DNA of 6,162 nucleotides from CAKQOE01 sp051892195 (GCA_051892195.1 JBJFFZ010000013.1:1-6162), one strand, 5' to 3'. Counted from the first letter of the stretch, positions 1-5,185 are shown. Notes: generated by a model from the letters alone, not told the origin. Numbers and translations: made by a program.

Positions 1-59
1 GGAAAGAGATGACCGAAGAAAATCCGGCGGATCAAGGGCAGCCGGTATCCGGGAGATAA
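1..59 (+). CDS. possible C-terminal tail of an upstream gene (partial)
   Basis: In the third frame the sequence is open from the window edge to a TAA at 57-59 and encodes KEMTEENPADQGQPVSGR. This is polar and acidic, the kind of composition often seen at protein tails. The second frame is also open, to a TAG at 74-76, so the frame choice is uncertain. Nothing identifies the family. The stop lies 68 bases before the repA start. In related elements parA or conjugation genes can sit here, but the tail does not show which. Confidence 0.3.
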   Translation, partial: KEMTEENPADQGQPVSGR

Positions 60-96
60 GAACAGACAGATAGTCATAGCAGATTCTGGAGCATAT

Positions 97-127
97 GCCT
101 GCAGAGCAGGCGGGAGGAGTAATCGTT
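97..127 (+). promoter_or_regulatory. repA leader: hairpin abutting the ribosome binding site
   Basis: GCCTGC (97-102) and GCAGGC (106-111) form a perfect 6-bp hairpin with a 3-base AGA loop. It ends exactly where the SD GGGAGGAG (112-119) begins, 8 bases before the ATG at 128. This SD decides the start: the upstream in-frame ATG at 95 has no SD and would itself lie in the hairpin. The pairing is seen directly. A role in limiting repA translation, as leader structures do in other plasmids, is inference. Confidence 0.45.
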
Positions 128-1237
128 ATGGGCGAGAAATTCGTATTCAGATATTTTGAAAGAAGAGAGGCAGATCTGTTCGCCTTTTACAGAGTGCCGA
201 AGCTTCTGTTTGCCGATCCATATTTCCGCGGGCTTTCATGTGAAGCGAAGGTTCTGTATGGAATGATGCTGGACCGGATGTCCCTGTCTCTAAAGAATAA
301 CTGGGTGGATGAGGAAGGAAGACCGTACATTTTCTTTTCAATTGAAGATGCAACGGAACTTCTGAACTGCGGGCGAAATAAGGTGATACGCTGCATGGCA
401 GAGCTTGATTCGGAGAACGGGATCGGACTGATCGAACGCAGAAAGCAGGGGTTTGGAAGAGCCAGCAGAGTGTATGTAAAGTGTTTTTTCAGAGCAGATG
501 AGGCTGATTCTGATGATGAATATGTCGATGAGGAAACCGGTTCTGCTGCAGATGAAGATGATTACATAAGTCCTGAAATGGGACCAATGGAGAAATATGA
601 TGCAGAGACAAAGAGATTCCCGGCGGCGGAAACCAGTGCCAGAGGTTTCAAAAGTAAACCTGTGGAAGCCCGGGAATGCGCCATAGGTTTCAAAAAAGGA
701 CTTCATAGGTTTCAAAATGGGACCTCAGAAGTCCCGTTTTGGGACCCTAATAAGACTGAATATAATAATAATAAATATAATAATAATAAAATATCTGATC
801 GGATCACATCTGATCATAGTGAACCGGCAGAGCCTTCTGAGCAGAAGGATCGGGTTTCGTCTGTCAGAGAGAAAATCAGTCAGCAGATCGGCTATGAAAT
901 TCTGCTTGCAAATAATCCCGGGAGCCGGGATATCCTGAAGGGCATTACAGAAATTATTCTTGAGGTGGAATTATCTTCCAGCTCTGTTATGGTTGTTGCC
1001 CGCAGCCAGTATCCGGCAGAACTGGTCAGGGAACGGTTTGCACAACTGGATTCTTCACATATTCAGTATGTTTTAGACTGTTTTAACGAGAATACAACGC
1101 AGATTACAAATGTCAGAAAATACCTGATGGCAGCGTTGTTCAATGCACCTGTAACCATGAAGAGCTATTATGAGGCTGCGGTTCGTCATGATATGCCGTA
1201 TCTTGTCAGGAATAAAAATACAAATATAAAAAGTTAA
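128..1237 (+). CDS. repA: replication initiator protein A (RepA_N family, DUF6017-like C-terminus)
   Basis: This 369-residue protein is the probable replication initiator. Residues about 15-95 (LFAFYRVPKLLF, then FRGLSCEAKVLYGMMLDRM and a winged-helix-like stretch ending CGRNKVIRCMAEL) match the RepA_N domain. Residues about 120-250 form an acidic, low-complexity linker (DEADSDDEYVDEE, later NKTEYNNNKYNNN). Residues about 250-356, with YPAELVRERF, LDSSHIQYVLDC, ITNVRKYLMAALFNAPV and SYYEAAVRHDM, match the DUF6017-type tail of such initiators. The ATG at 128 is preferred over 95 because of the SD at 112-119. The linker coding sequence also carries direct repeats and an A/T block, the arrangement known in RepA_N plasmids whose origin lies within rep. 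An intrinsic terminator follows the stop. It should act on the element's own origin. Whether the element is a plasmid or an ICE cannot be told from this window. Confidence 0.95.
   Translation: MGEKFVFRYFERREADLFAFYRVPKLLFADPYFRGLSCEAKVLYGMMLDRMSLSLKNNWVDEEGRPYIFFSIEDATELLNCGRNKVIRCMAELDSENGIGLIERRKQGFGRASRVYVKCFFRADEADSDDEYVDEETGSAADEDDYISPEMGPMEKYDAETKRFPAAETSARGFKSKPVEARECAIGFKKGLHRFQNGTSEVPFWDPNKTEYNNNKYNNNKISDRITSDHSEPAEPSEQKDRVSSVREKISQQIGYEILLANNPGSRDILKGITEIILEVELSSSSVMVVARSQYPAELVRERFAQLDSSHIQYVLDCFNENTTQITNVRKYLMAALFNAPVTMKSYYEAAVRHDMPYLVRNKNTNIKS
640..747 (+). repeat. iteron-like 22-bp direct repeats inside repA
   Basis: Two adjacent 22-base units (682-703 and 704-725) begin CATAGGTTTCAAAA and agree at 19 of 22 positions by hand count. 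A diverged third unit follows in register (726-747, about 13 of 22, sharing TTGGGACC-type sequence). A further copy lies upstream at 640-661 (about 17 of 22, core AGGTTTCAAAA), separated by 20 bases. Twenty-two bases is about two helical turns, the usual iteron spacing. The units encode GFK/RFQ-type repeats in the linker. GGGAC (719-723), GTCCC (731-735) and GGGAC (741-745) can also form two mutually exclusive hairpins. Binding by RepA is inferred from RepA_N plasmid precedent. Confidence 0.65.
759..815 (+). other. candidate origin unwinding element (A/T block) inside repA
   Basis: Positions 759-794 contain only A and T, built of TAATAATAATAAATATAATA-type repeats and encoding the Asn-rich YNNNKYNNNK. 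This is unlike the roughly balanced base composition around it. It begins 11 bases after the repeat array, the usual order of iterons then DNA unwinding element in an iteron origin. Two copies of ATCTGATC (793-800 and 808-815) overlap and flank its right edge. The base composition and repeats are seen directly. Use as oriV is inference. The alternative is simply a flexible Asn-rich linker. Confidence 0.5.
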
Positions 1238-1272
1238 ATATATGTTTCTGCTGTGAGGAGCAGTTTGTTTTG

Positions 1273-1311
1273 ATGCCTGAAAACCAGATGTATTTCGGGC
1301 ATTTTTCTTTT
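1273..1311 (+). terminator. intrinsic terminator after repA
   Basis: ATGCCTGAAA-type left arm (1273-1282) pairs with TTTCGGGCAT-type right arm (1293-1302) over 10 bp with one G-T wobble and a 10-base loop. It is followed by T-rich TTTTTCTTTT (1302-1311). It starts 36 bases after the repA stop. A smaller 5-bp hairpin, CTGCT/AGCAG (1248-1252 with 1259-1263), precedes it. It should separate repA from the RNA and parB region, so the latter needs its own promoter. Confidence 0.85.
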
Positions 1312-1335
1312 CAGAGTTTTTCTAAATAATCACAG

Positions 1336-1834
1336 CCAGTTCCGGCGTTCCTGTCCACATACAGAGGTGAGGGGGAAAGTACCCCGAAGCACTTTGAAAA
1401 CTGAATGAACCAGCATTGCGGTTACCTTCCGCATGAGTGGAGCGACAGGCATTCCGGCGCTGAGATCCAGAAGGGGAGCGAACAACGGAGATGTGAAACG
1501 GGCCGGATGGCATGGCCCGTTTGCGAGGAAGCTCATGGGGGACAATGATACTCCTGCCCAGCCACAGATCCACACAATGGGGGCAGCCCGGAGAGAACCT
1601 CGGGGAGGTGAAAATCCTGTGAGATGTCAGCCGGACATCGGCCGCAATGTTCCCCGGATCAGGGGGCTGGGAGCGAATATGATCCGGCAACAGCAAAACC
1701 ATGTGGCGAAGGCCCGTCAGAAAAGGCCGATCGCCATATGATCCTGCTGTTGAATGCAGGAAAGCTCCGCTTTTGTCCACACCATCAGCGGAGAAACGAA
1801 GATATCTCACAGGTCTGTATGTCAGCGGATCTGG
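1336..1834 (+). ncRNA. large structured RNA of about 500 nt, family not identified
   Basis: No plausible protein fills this region, but complementary segments nest well. The ends close on each other: 1336-1344 with 1826-1834 (8 of 9 pairs), 1351-1353 with 1823-1825, and ACATACAG 1357-1364 with CTGTATGT 1815-1822 (perfect 8 bp). Inside are hairpins or helices at 1365-1375/1382-1394, 1414-1421/1429-1435, 1458-1461/1477-1480, 1496-1504/1514-1522 (perfect 9 bp), 1554-1559/1581-1586, 1597-1601/1605-1609, 1623-1628/1634-1639, 1654-1660/1681-1687, 1688-1694/1746-1752 (perfect 7 bp) enclosing 1700-1709/1731-1740 (10 bp, one G-U) and 1711-1714/1725-1728, and 1765-1770/1788-1793. Several helices abut and could stack. 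A -10-like AATAAT (1325-1330) is well placed for a start near 1336, but no good -35 is visible. No terminator follows, so it may be the leader of the downstream operon. Size and ornateness recall ROOL, GOLLD, T-large or OLE RNAs, but I cannot assign it. No intron-encoded protein is present nearby, and I did not recognise a group II domain V. Confidence 0.7.
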
Positions 1835-1856
1835 GAGTAAAAGCAATAAAACAGAA

Positions 1857-1875
1857 TCACCAGGGAGGTGAGCCG
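1857..1875 (+). promoter_or_regulatory. strong ribosome binding site held in a hairpin
   Basis: GGAGGTGA (1864-1871) is an eight-base match to the 16S anti-SD and lies 4 bases before the ATG at 1876. TCACC (1857-1861) pairs perfectly with GGTGA (1867-1871) around an AGGGA loop, so half of the SD can be masked. The site decides the start of the Cys-rich ORF, since the in-frame ATG at 1624 lies inside the structured RNA. Regulation by this hairpin is inference. Confidence 0.5.
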
Positions 1876-2073
1876 ATGAGAAATACATTTTGCATGGGAA
1901 GCATGATCAGCTATGAGCTGCTGATGCGTTCCCGTCCGGAGGGGCGCAGCAGAAAGAATCTGTGCAGCACCTGTCCGCATTACAGACCGGAAGGAAAAGC
2001 GAGGTACTGCAGATTCTTTGAATGCAAATACGACGGAGCATCCACGGTTCGCTGCAAAGGGCAATGCTCATGA
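1876..2073 (+). CDS. small cysteine-rich protein of unknown function (65 aa)
   Basis: I do not recognise the family. The product has seven cysteines in 65 residues (C6, C30, C33, C45, C50, C60, C64). The dense C-terminal set runs CSTCPH, YCRFFEC, then VRC and GQC. C30-x2-C33 plus H35 and the later cysteines could bind zinc or an iron-sulfur cluster; that is inference from spacing alone. It is basic, with no signal peptide or membrane segment. Its start is set by a very strong SD, and its stop overlaps the parB-like start as ATGA (2070-2073), so the two should be translationally coupled. It lies 41 bases after the structured RNA domain. A DNA- or RNA-binding accessory of the partition operon is possible but unproven. 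Confidence 0.75.
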   Translation: MRNTFCMGSMISYELLMRSRPEGRSRKNLCSTCPHYRPEGKARYCRFFECKYDGASTVRCKGQCS

Positions 2074-2930
2074 AAGATCATGAGCAGGACATCCTGCGAC
2101 AGCTCCCGCTGTCAGAACTGCATCCGTTTGAGGATCATCCGTTTTCCGTACTGGATGATGAACAGATGCAGGAAACGGTGGAAAGCATCCGAAGCTTTGG
2201 CGTGCTGGTTCCGGCACTGGTCCGGCCCCGGGAGAACGGCGGATACGAGATCGTATCCGGGCACCGGCGAAAGCGTGCCTGTGAGCTTGCCGGGCTGGAC
2301 AGTATGCCGGTAATCATCCGGGAAATGAGCCGGGAGGAGGCAGTGATCGCTATGGTGGACTCCAACCTTCAGAGGGAAAATATCCTGCCCAGTGAAAAGG
2401 CGAAGGCCTACCGGATGAAGCTGGAAGCTATTAAGAGGCAGGGGGAAAGAACAGATTTAACTTCGTGCCAAGTTGGCACGAAGTTTCGAGCAGATGAGCA
2501 AGTTGCAGAAAATAGTCAAGATAGCGCAAGACAAGTGCAACGCTATATCCGCCTCACCGAGTTAGAACCGGAGCTGCAGCAGATGGTGGATGACGGAAAA
2601 ATGGGCATGACACCGGCGGTAGAAATATCCTACCTGAAGCCGGAGGAACAGAAGCTTCTGCTGGAAACCATGGACAGCGAGCAGGCAACCCCGTCTCTGT
2701 CTCAGGCGCAGCGCATGAAGCAGATGAGCCGGATGGGAACTCTCAATGATGATACCATGCTTGAAATCATGATGGAGCAGAAGAAACCGGAAAGCTATAA
2801 CATCGTGATTCCGGGAGACCGGGTCAGAAAGTACTTTCCAAAGTCCTATTCCACCGAACGGATTCAGGAAACCATCCTGAAGCTGCTGGATGCATGGGCC
2901 AGAAAACGGGAGAAACAGATGGAAAAATGA
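2070..2930 (+). CDS. parB: ParB/RepB/Spo0J-family partition protein
   Basis: This 286-residue protein should bind a parS-like site and act with a ParA ATPase in segregating the element. Residues about 11-115 are the ParB N-terminal nuclease-like domain: LPLSELHPF, a long helix ending SIRSFGVLVPALVRP, the GHRRKRA box (64-70, the CTP-binding arginine patch of ParB CTPases) and NLQRENILPSEKA (99-111). Residues about 141-200 form a KorB/ParB-type helix-turn-helix region (ADEQVAENSQDSARQVQRYIRL, then TPAVEISYL). The C-terminus (about 225-286) is basic and helical and probably dimerises. The ATG at 2070 is preferred over 2022 or 2064 because AAAGGG (2056-2061) lies 8 bases upstream and the start overlaps the previous stop as ATGA. 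Residues 130-139 are encoded by a large palindrome. No parA is visible next to it, which is unusual; one may lie outside the window. Confidence 0.95.
   Translation: MKDHEQDILRQLPLSELHPFEDHPFSVLDDEQMQETVESIRSFGVLVPALVRPRENGGYEIVSGHRRKRACELAGLDSMPVIIREMSREEAVIAMVDSNLQRENILPSEKAKAYRMKLEAIKRQGERTDLTSCQVGTKFRADEQVAENSQDSARQVQRYIRLTELEPELQQMVDDGKMGMTPAVEISYLKPEEQKLLLETMDSEQATPSLSQAQRMKQMSRMGTLNDDTMLEIMMEQKKPESYNIVIPGDRVRKYFPKSYSTERIQETILKLLDAWARKREKQMEK
2459..2485. repeat. 27-bp palindrome within the parB coding sequence
   Basis: AACTTCGTGCCAA (2459-2471) and its exact reverse complement (2473-2485) flank a single central G, giving 13-bp arms with no mismatch. It encodes LTSCQVGTKF, the linker between the CTP-binding and helix-turn-helix domains. 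The symmetry far exceeds what protein coding requires. It could be a protein-binding site such as a parS or autoregulatory operator, an RNA hairpin slowing translation between domains, or a mobile palindromic insert. The sequence does not distinguish these. Confidence 0.85.
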
Positions 2931-2972
2931 GCGGTGCAATGCAGAAATGAATCAGGAAGGAAAAACAGCATA

Positions 2973-3124
2973 ATGCGGAATCAGAACCGATTTGAGCGGG
3001 CCCGGGGCCGGAGCAGCACCGCAAGGGAATTGTTCCGGGAGGCGGTCTGCCACAGCATCCTTTATGAAACCTGCCAGACAAGAAAAAAGCGAATCGTCCG
3101 GCTGTATCTGGATGATGCGGGATA
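2973..3124 (+). CDS. small basic ORF running into the assembly gap (partial)
   Basis: From the ATG at 2973 the frame encodes 50 residues, MRNQNRFERARG to RLYLDDAG, rich in Arg and probably helical (ELFREAVCHSILYETC). AGGAAGGA (2953-2960) lies 12 bases upstream, slightly far for an SD. The last two known bases, TA, begin a codon whose third base is unknown: it is a stop (TAA or TAG) or Tyr. The protein may therefore end at 50 residues or continue into the gap. It follows parB by 42 bases and is probably in its operon. I do not recognise it. The apparent in-frame continuity with the gene after the gap is an artefact of the N run. Confidence 0.5.
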
Positions 3125-3224
3125 NNNNNNNNNNNNNNNNNNNNNNNNNNNNNNNNNNNNNNNNNNNNNNNNNNNNNNNNNNNNNNNNNNNNNNNNNNNN
3201 NNNNNNNNNNNNNNNNNNNNNNNN
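3125..3224. other. assembly gap (100 N)
   Basis: Exactly 100 undetermined bases, the conventional placeholder for a scaffold gap, so the true length may differ. Any reading frame across it is unsupported. It separates the small ORF after parB from the BRO-N gene and may hide the end of one gene and further small genes. Confidence 0.98.
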
Positions 3225-3248
3225 TTTTACAGAAACGGAGGTAGCAAC

Positions 3249-3755
3249 ATGATGGAAACAATGATCATCTGCAGTCCGCAGTACGGCGCGTTTCGCGCCA
3301 TGTCCGACGGCGAGCATCTGCTGGTGGCAGGAAGCGACGTGGCGGAGCTGCTGGGATACGGAAATCCGAGAGCTGCTGTACACCGGCACTGCTGCCCGCT
3401 GGGATGCGAGATGCGAAAGGTACCGGACCGGACCGGGCGCATGCAGTATATGAAATTTATTACGCCGGACAATCTGTACCTTCTTTGCAGGGCAAAGAAC
3501 AATCAGATTTCCAGAAACTTTGCCAACTGGTTTTCCGAAGAAATCGTACCGAGATTCTGCAGGTATTCCGTGGAAGCGGAAGATCCGGAAAACAGCGGCT
3601 TTTCCTGCAGCCTCAATCAGGAGCCTGTCCGCTGTATCCGCATAGCGGATCCGGTGCAGGGCATCGGCACCCGCGTGTCTGCTCTGCCGAAATATTTTGA
3701 ACTGCTTGCCAGAGAAGACTTCGGTCAGGAAGGAGAGGATCACCATAGACTTTAA
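3249..3755 (+). CDS. BRO-N domain protein (phage antirepressor-like)
   Basis: This 168-residue protein has a BRO-N domain, a DNA-binding module of phage antirepressors and mobile-element regulators. The domain spans residues about 12-104. HLLVAGSDVAELLGYGNPRAAVHRHC corresponds to the usual KDVAEALGY-type helix, MQYMKFITPDNLYLL to the conserved strand and helix, and RNFANWFSEEIVPRF to the closing motif. Residues about 105-168 match no domain I know; there is no KilA-C or ANT-type C-terminal domain, so it is short for a full antirepressor. GGAGG (3237-3241) sits 7 bases before the ATG at 3249; the next codon is also ATG (3252) and is a less well spaced alternative. Its end carries the SD of the next gene and overlaps its proposed start by 11 bases, suggesting coupled translation. 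A regulator of element genes is the likeliest role. Confidence 0.88.
   Translation: MMETMIICSPQYGAFRAMSDGEHLLVAGSDVAELLGYGNPRAAVHRHCCPLGCEMRKVPDRTGRMQYMKFITPDNLYLLCRAKNNQISRNFANWFSEEIVPRFCRYSVEAEDPENSGFSCSLNQEPVRCIRIADPVQGIGTRVSALPKYFELLAREDFGQEGEDHHRL
3730..3747 (+). promoter_or_regulatory. ribosome binding site pointing to an ATA start codon
   Basis: AAGGAGAGG (3730-3738) is a strong SD within the end of the BRO-N gene. The frame of the DUF5688 protein has no ATG, GTG or TTG at a suitable distance downstream. The in-frame codon with correct spacing, 6 to 9 bases, is ATA at 3745. The in-frame TTG codons at 3697 and 3706 lie upstream of the SD, and the first in-frame ATG (3775) is 36 bases beyond it and would cut into the domain. 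An ATA start, or a G-to-A change in a former ATG, is inferred. Confidence 0.5.
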
Positions 3756-5115
3756 TGAATTTACGCAGAATGTCATGCGGGATTTCCGGGAACAGCATCC
3801 GGAATACGAACTGGACCTTCGTGACGTTGAAAGAATTCAGAATCAGTCATATACCGGGCTGACTGTAAGCAGAATGGGTGCACCGGTAGGCGTGACGCTG
3901 AACCTGCACACAGCCTTTCGCGCTCTTGAAGACGGAATCCCCTATGAAGCAATCTTTGAAAAGCTCTGTGCGCAGGTCGGAGATGCATTCGAGCATACGC
4001 CGGAACTCGATATTCAGCGCATTACTGATTACAGCTACATGAAGGACAAGCTGACCATGCAGGTGATTTCTGCGGATCTCAATCGCGATATGCTGCGCAG
4101 CATTCCCCATGAACGCATGGAAAACCTCGCAGTCGTATATCGTTTTTCCATGCCTGCAGAGTCGGGAGAAGCTGTGACCTCACTGCTGATAACAGACAGT
4201 ATTCTGAAGGGCCTGAGGGTCTCCGAAGAGCAGATGAAAGCCGATGCAGCATTCTATGCACCGAAGAAGAATCCTGCGAGGATTCGCAATATGTATGAGG
4301 TATTATCTGATATGACAAACGGAATGTATCCTCCCGTCCCTTCGGCGCTGTGGGTTGCATCCAACGAGCGGGGTTTTCAGGGAGCTTCCGTAATCGCTTA
4401 CCCGGGGTTTCTTGAGGAAGCATCCGAAAAGCTGGGCGGAAGCTACTTTATTCTTCCATCCTCCGTGCATGAAGTGATCCTTGTAAAGGACGATTGCGGT
4501 ATGAGGGCAGAAGAACTGACCGACATGGTTCAGACCGTCAATGCTTCCGAAGTGCCTGCGGAGGATGTGCTGTCGGATGAAGCCTATCATTACGATGCAG
4601 AGACAAAGACCTTTGAACGTGCGGTGGATTACGAAGCGCGCATGGAGGCACAGGAACACGCATCTTCAAAAATGGATGTCCTTGTTGTAAATCCCGGAGA
4701 CTATCCGCAGAAGGCACAGATCGGGACGGATATTGAATCTCTTCAGGCTGTGGTGCATGGCCTGATCGAAGTCGTCTATCCGTTTAAAGACGATGTGGCC
4801 GTGGTGCTCAATGATTCTGGAAAGATTGAAGGCCTTCCTCTGAACCGTGCCCTGAGGGATGAAAACGGAGAAATCTATGATGTAATCGCAGGCCCATTCT
4901 TTGTATGCGGCGTCGAAGAAGATCATTTTATCTCCCTGACTCCCGAGCAGATGAAGCGGTATGAGCAGCATTTTCATCAGCCGGAGGCCTTTATCCGCCT
5001 TGGAAAAGATGTAGTTGCCGCACCCGTGCCGGACGAGCTTGTGAAGCATAAGACAGACGGTGCAATGGAAAAAACTGCCGAACGAGCGGCAAAAAACAGT
5101 GAAATGATGCATTAA
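3745..5115 (+). CDS. DUF5688-DUF3846 two-domain protein
   Basis: Read from ATA 3745 the product has 456 residues. Residues 1-298 match DUF5688: N-terminal DFNEFTQNVMRDF, SYTGLTVSRMGAPVGVTLNL, SIPHERMENLAVVYRF, FILPSSVHEVILV (about 235-247), VNASEVPAEDVLSDEAYHYD. After a short polar linker, residues about 310-427 match DUF3846: MDVLVVNPGDYPQKAQIG, SLQAVVHGLIEVVYPF, GLPLNRALRDENGEIYDVIAG and a Phe/Gln-Pro-Glu-rich end. The tail is charged. Both families are common on Clostridia mobile elements, often as separate proteins, and have no established biochemical function. The second domain begins at Met310 (ATG 4672), where a free-standing DUF3846 protein would start; no SD is visible there, so a fusion is more likely than two genes. 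The start is uncertain: TTG 3697 gives 472 residues and ATG 3775 gives 446. It overlaps the BRO-N gene and is probably co-transcribed with it. Confidence 0.85.
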   Translation: MDFNEFTQNVMRDFREQHPEYELDLRDVERIQNQSYTGLTVSRMGAPVGVTLNLHTAFRALEDGIPYEAIFEKLCAQVGDAFEHTPELDIQRITDYSYMKDKLTMQVISADLNRDMLRSIPHERMENLAVVYRFSMPAESGEAVTSLLITDSILKGLRVSEEQMKADAAFYAPKKNPARIRNMYEVLSDMTNGMYPPVPSALWVASNERGFQGASVIAYPGFLEEASEKLGGSYFILPSSVHEVILVKDDCGMRAEELTDMVQTVNASEVPAEDVLSDEAYHYDAETKTFERAVDYEARMEAQEHASSKMDVLVVNPGDYPQKAQIGTDIESLQAVVHGLIEVVYPFKDDVAVVLNDSGKIEGLPLNRALRDENGEIYDVIAGPFFVCGVEEDHFISLTPEQMKRYEQHFHQPEAFIRLGKDVVAAPVPDELVKHKTDGAMEKTAERAAKNSEMMH

Positions 5116-5122
5116 TGAAAAG

Positions 5123-5158
5123 AAACCGGTGCGGATACCATCTCCCATCGGTTTTGTC
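5123..5158 (+). terminator. weak terminator-like hairpin
   Basis: AAACCGGTG (5123-5131) pairs with CATCGGTTT (5146-5154), 9 bp with one G-T, around a 14-base loop. The following T run is short and interrupted (TTTT then GTCATTT), so termination may be partial. It lies 8 bases after the DUF5688 stop and 32 before the next start, and could lower rather than abolish read-through. No clear promoter for the next gene is visible between them. Confidence 0.45.
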
Positions 5159-5185
5159 ATTTATCGGACAATGGAGGAAAAATCT

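Noticed and set aside
1302..1330. Promoter for the structured RNA
   Set aside because: AATAAT (1325-1330) is a fair -10 at the right distance from 1336, but the bases at the expected -35 position (about 1302-1307, TTTTTC) belong to the terminator T run and match poorly.
1624..1875. N-terminal extension of the Cys-rich ORF to ATG 1624, with GGGGAGGTG upstream at 1602-1610
   Set aside because: The SD-like sequence is in its own hairpin and 12 or more bases from the ATG, the encoded peptide looks random, and the region is accounted for by RNA helices. The ATG at 1876 has a perfect SD.
1322..1888. 188-residue open frame on the minus strand across the RNA region
   Set aside because: It has no recognisable domain, its composition is non-protein-like (Ser, Pro, His and Arg runs), and it lies on the strand opposite the nested-helix RNA. 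It is explained by a structured GC-rich stretch with few stops.
2927..2950. Seven-codon frame (MSGAMQK) overlapping the parB stop as ATGA
   Set aside because: Too short to support, with no SD of its own. It could be a reinitiation remnant but there is no evidence.
2934..3755. One long frame reading through the N gap
   Set aside because: Continuity depends on 100 undetermined bases of conventional length. The BRO-N gene has its own GGAGG and ATG at 3249.
3755..3865. ATG overlapping the BRO-N stop (TAATG) in another frame
   Set aside because: The frame closes after about 36 codons and has no domain, while the DUF5688 frame carries the family-like N-terminus through the same bases.
600..4612. 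Shared 16-base string GATGCAGAGACAAAGA in repA (about 600-615) and the DUF5688 gene (about 4594-4609)
   Set aside because: Both encode the common peptide DAETK. The match stops at its edges, so it is more likely coincidence than a functional repeat.
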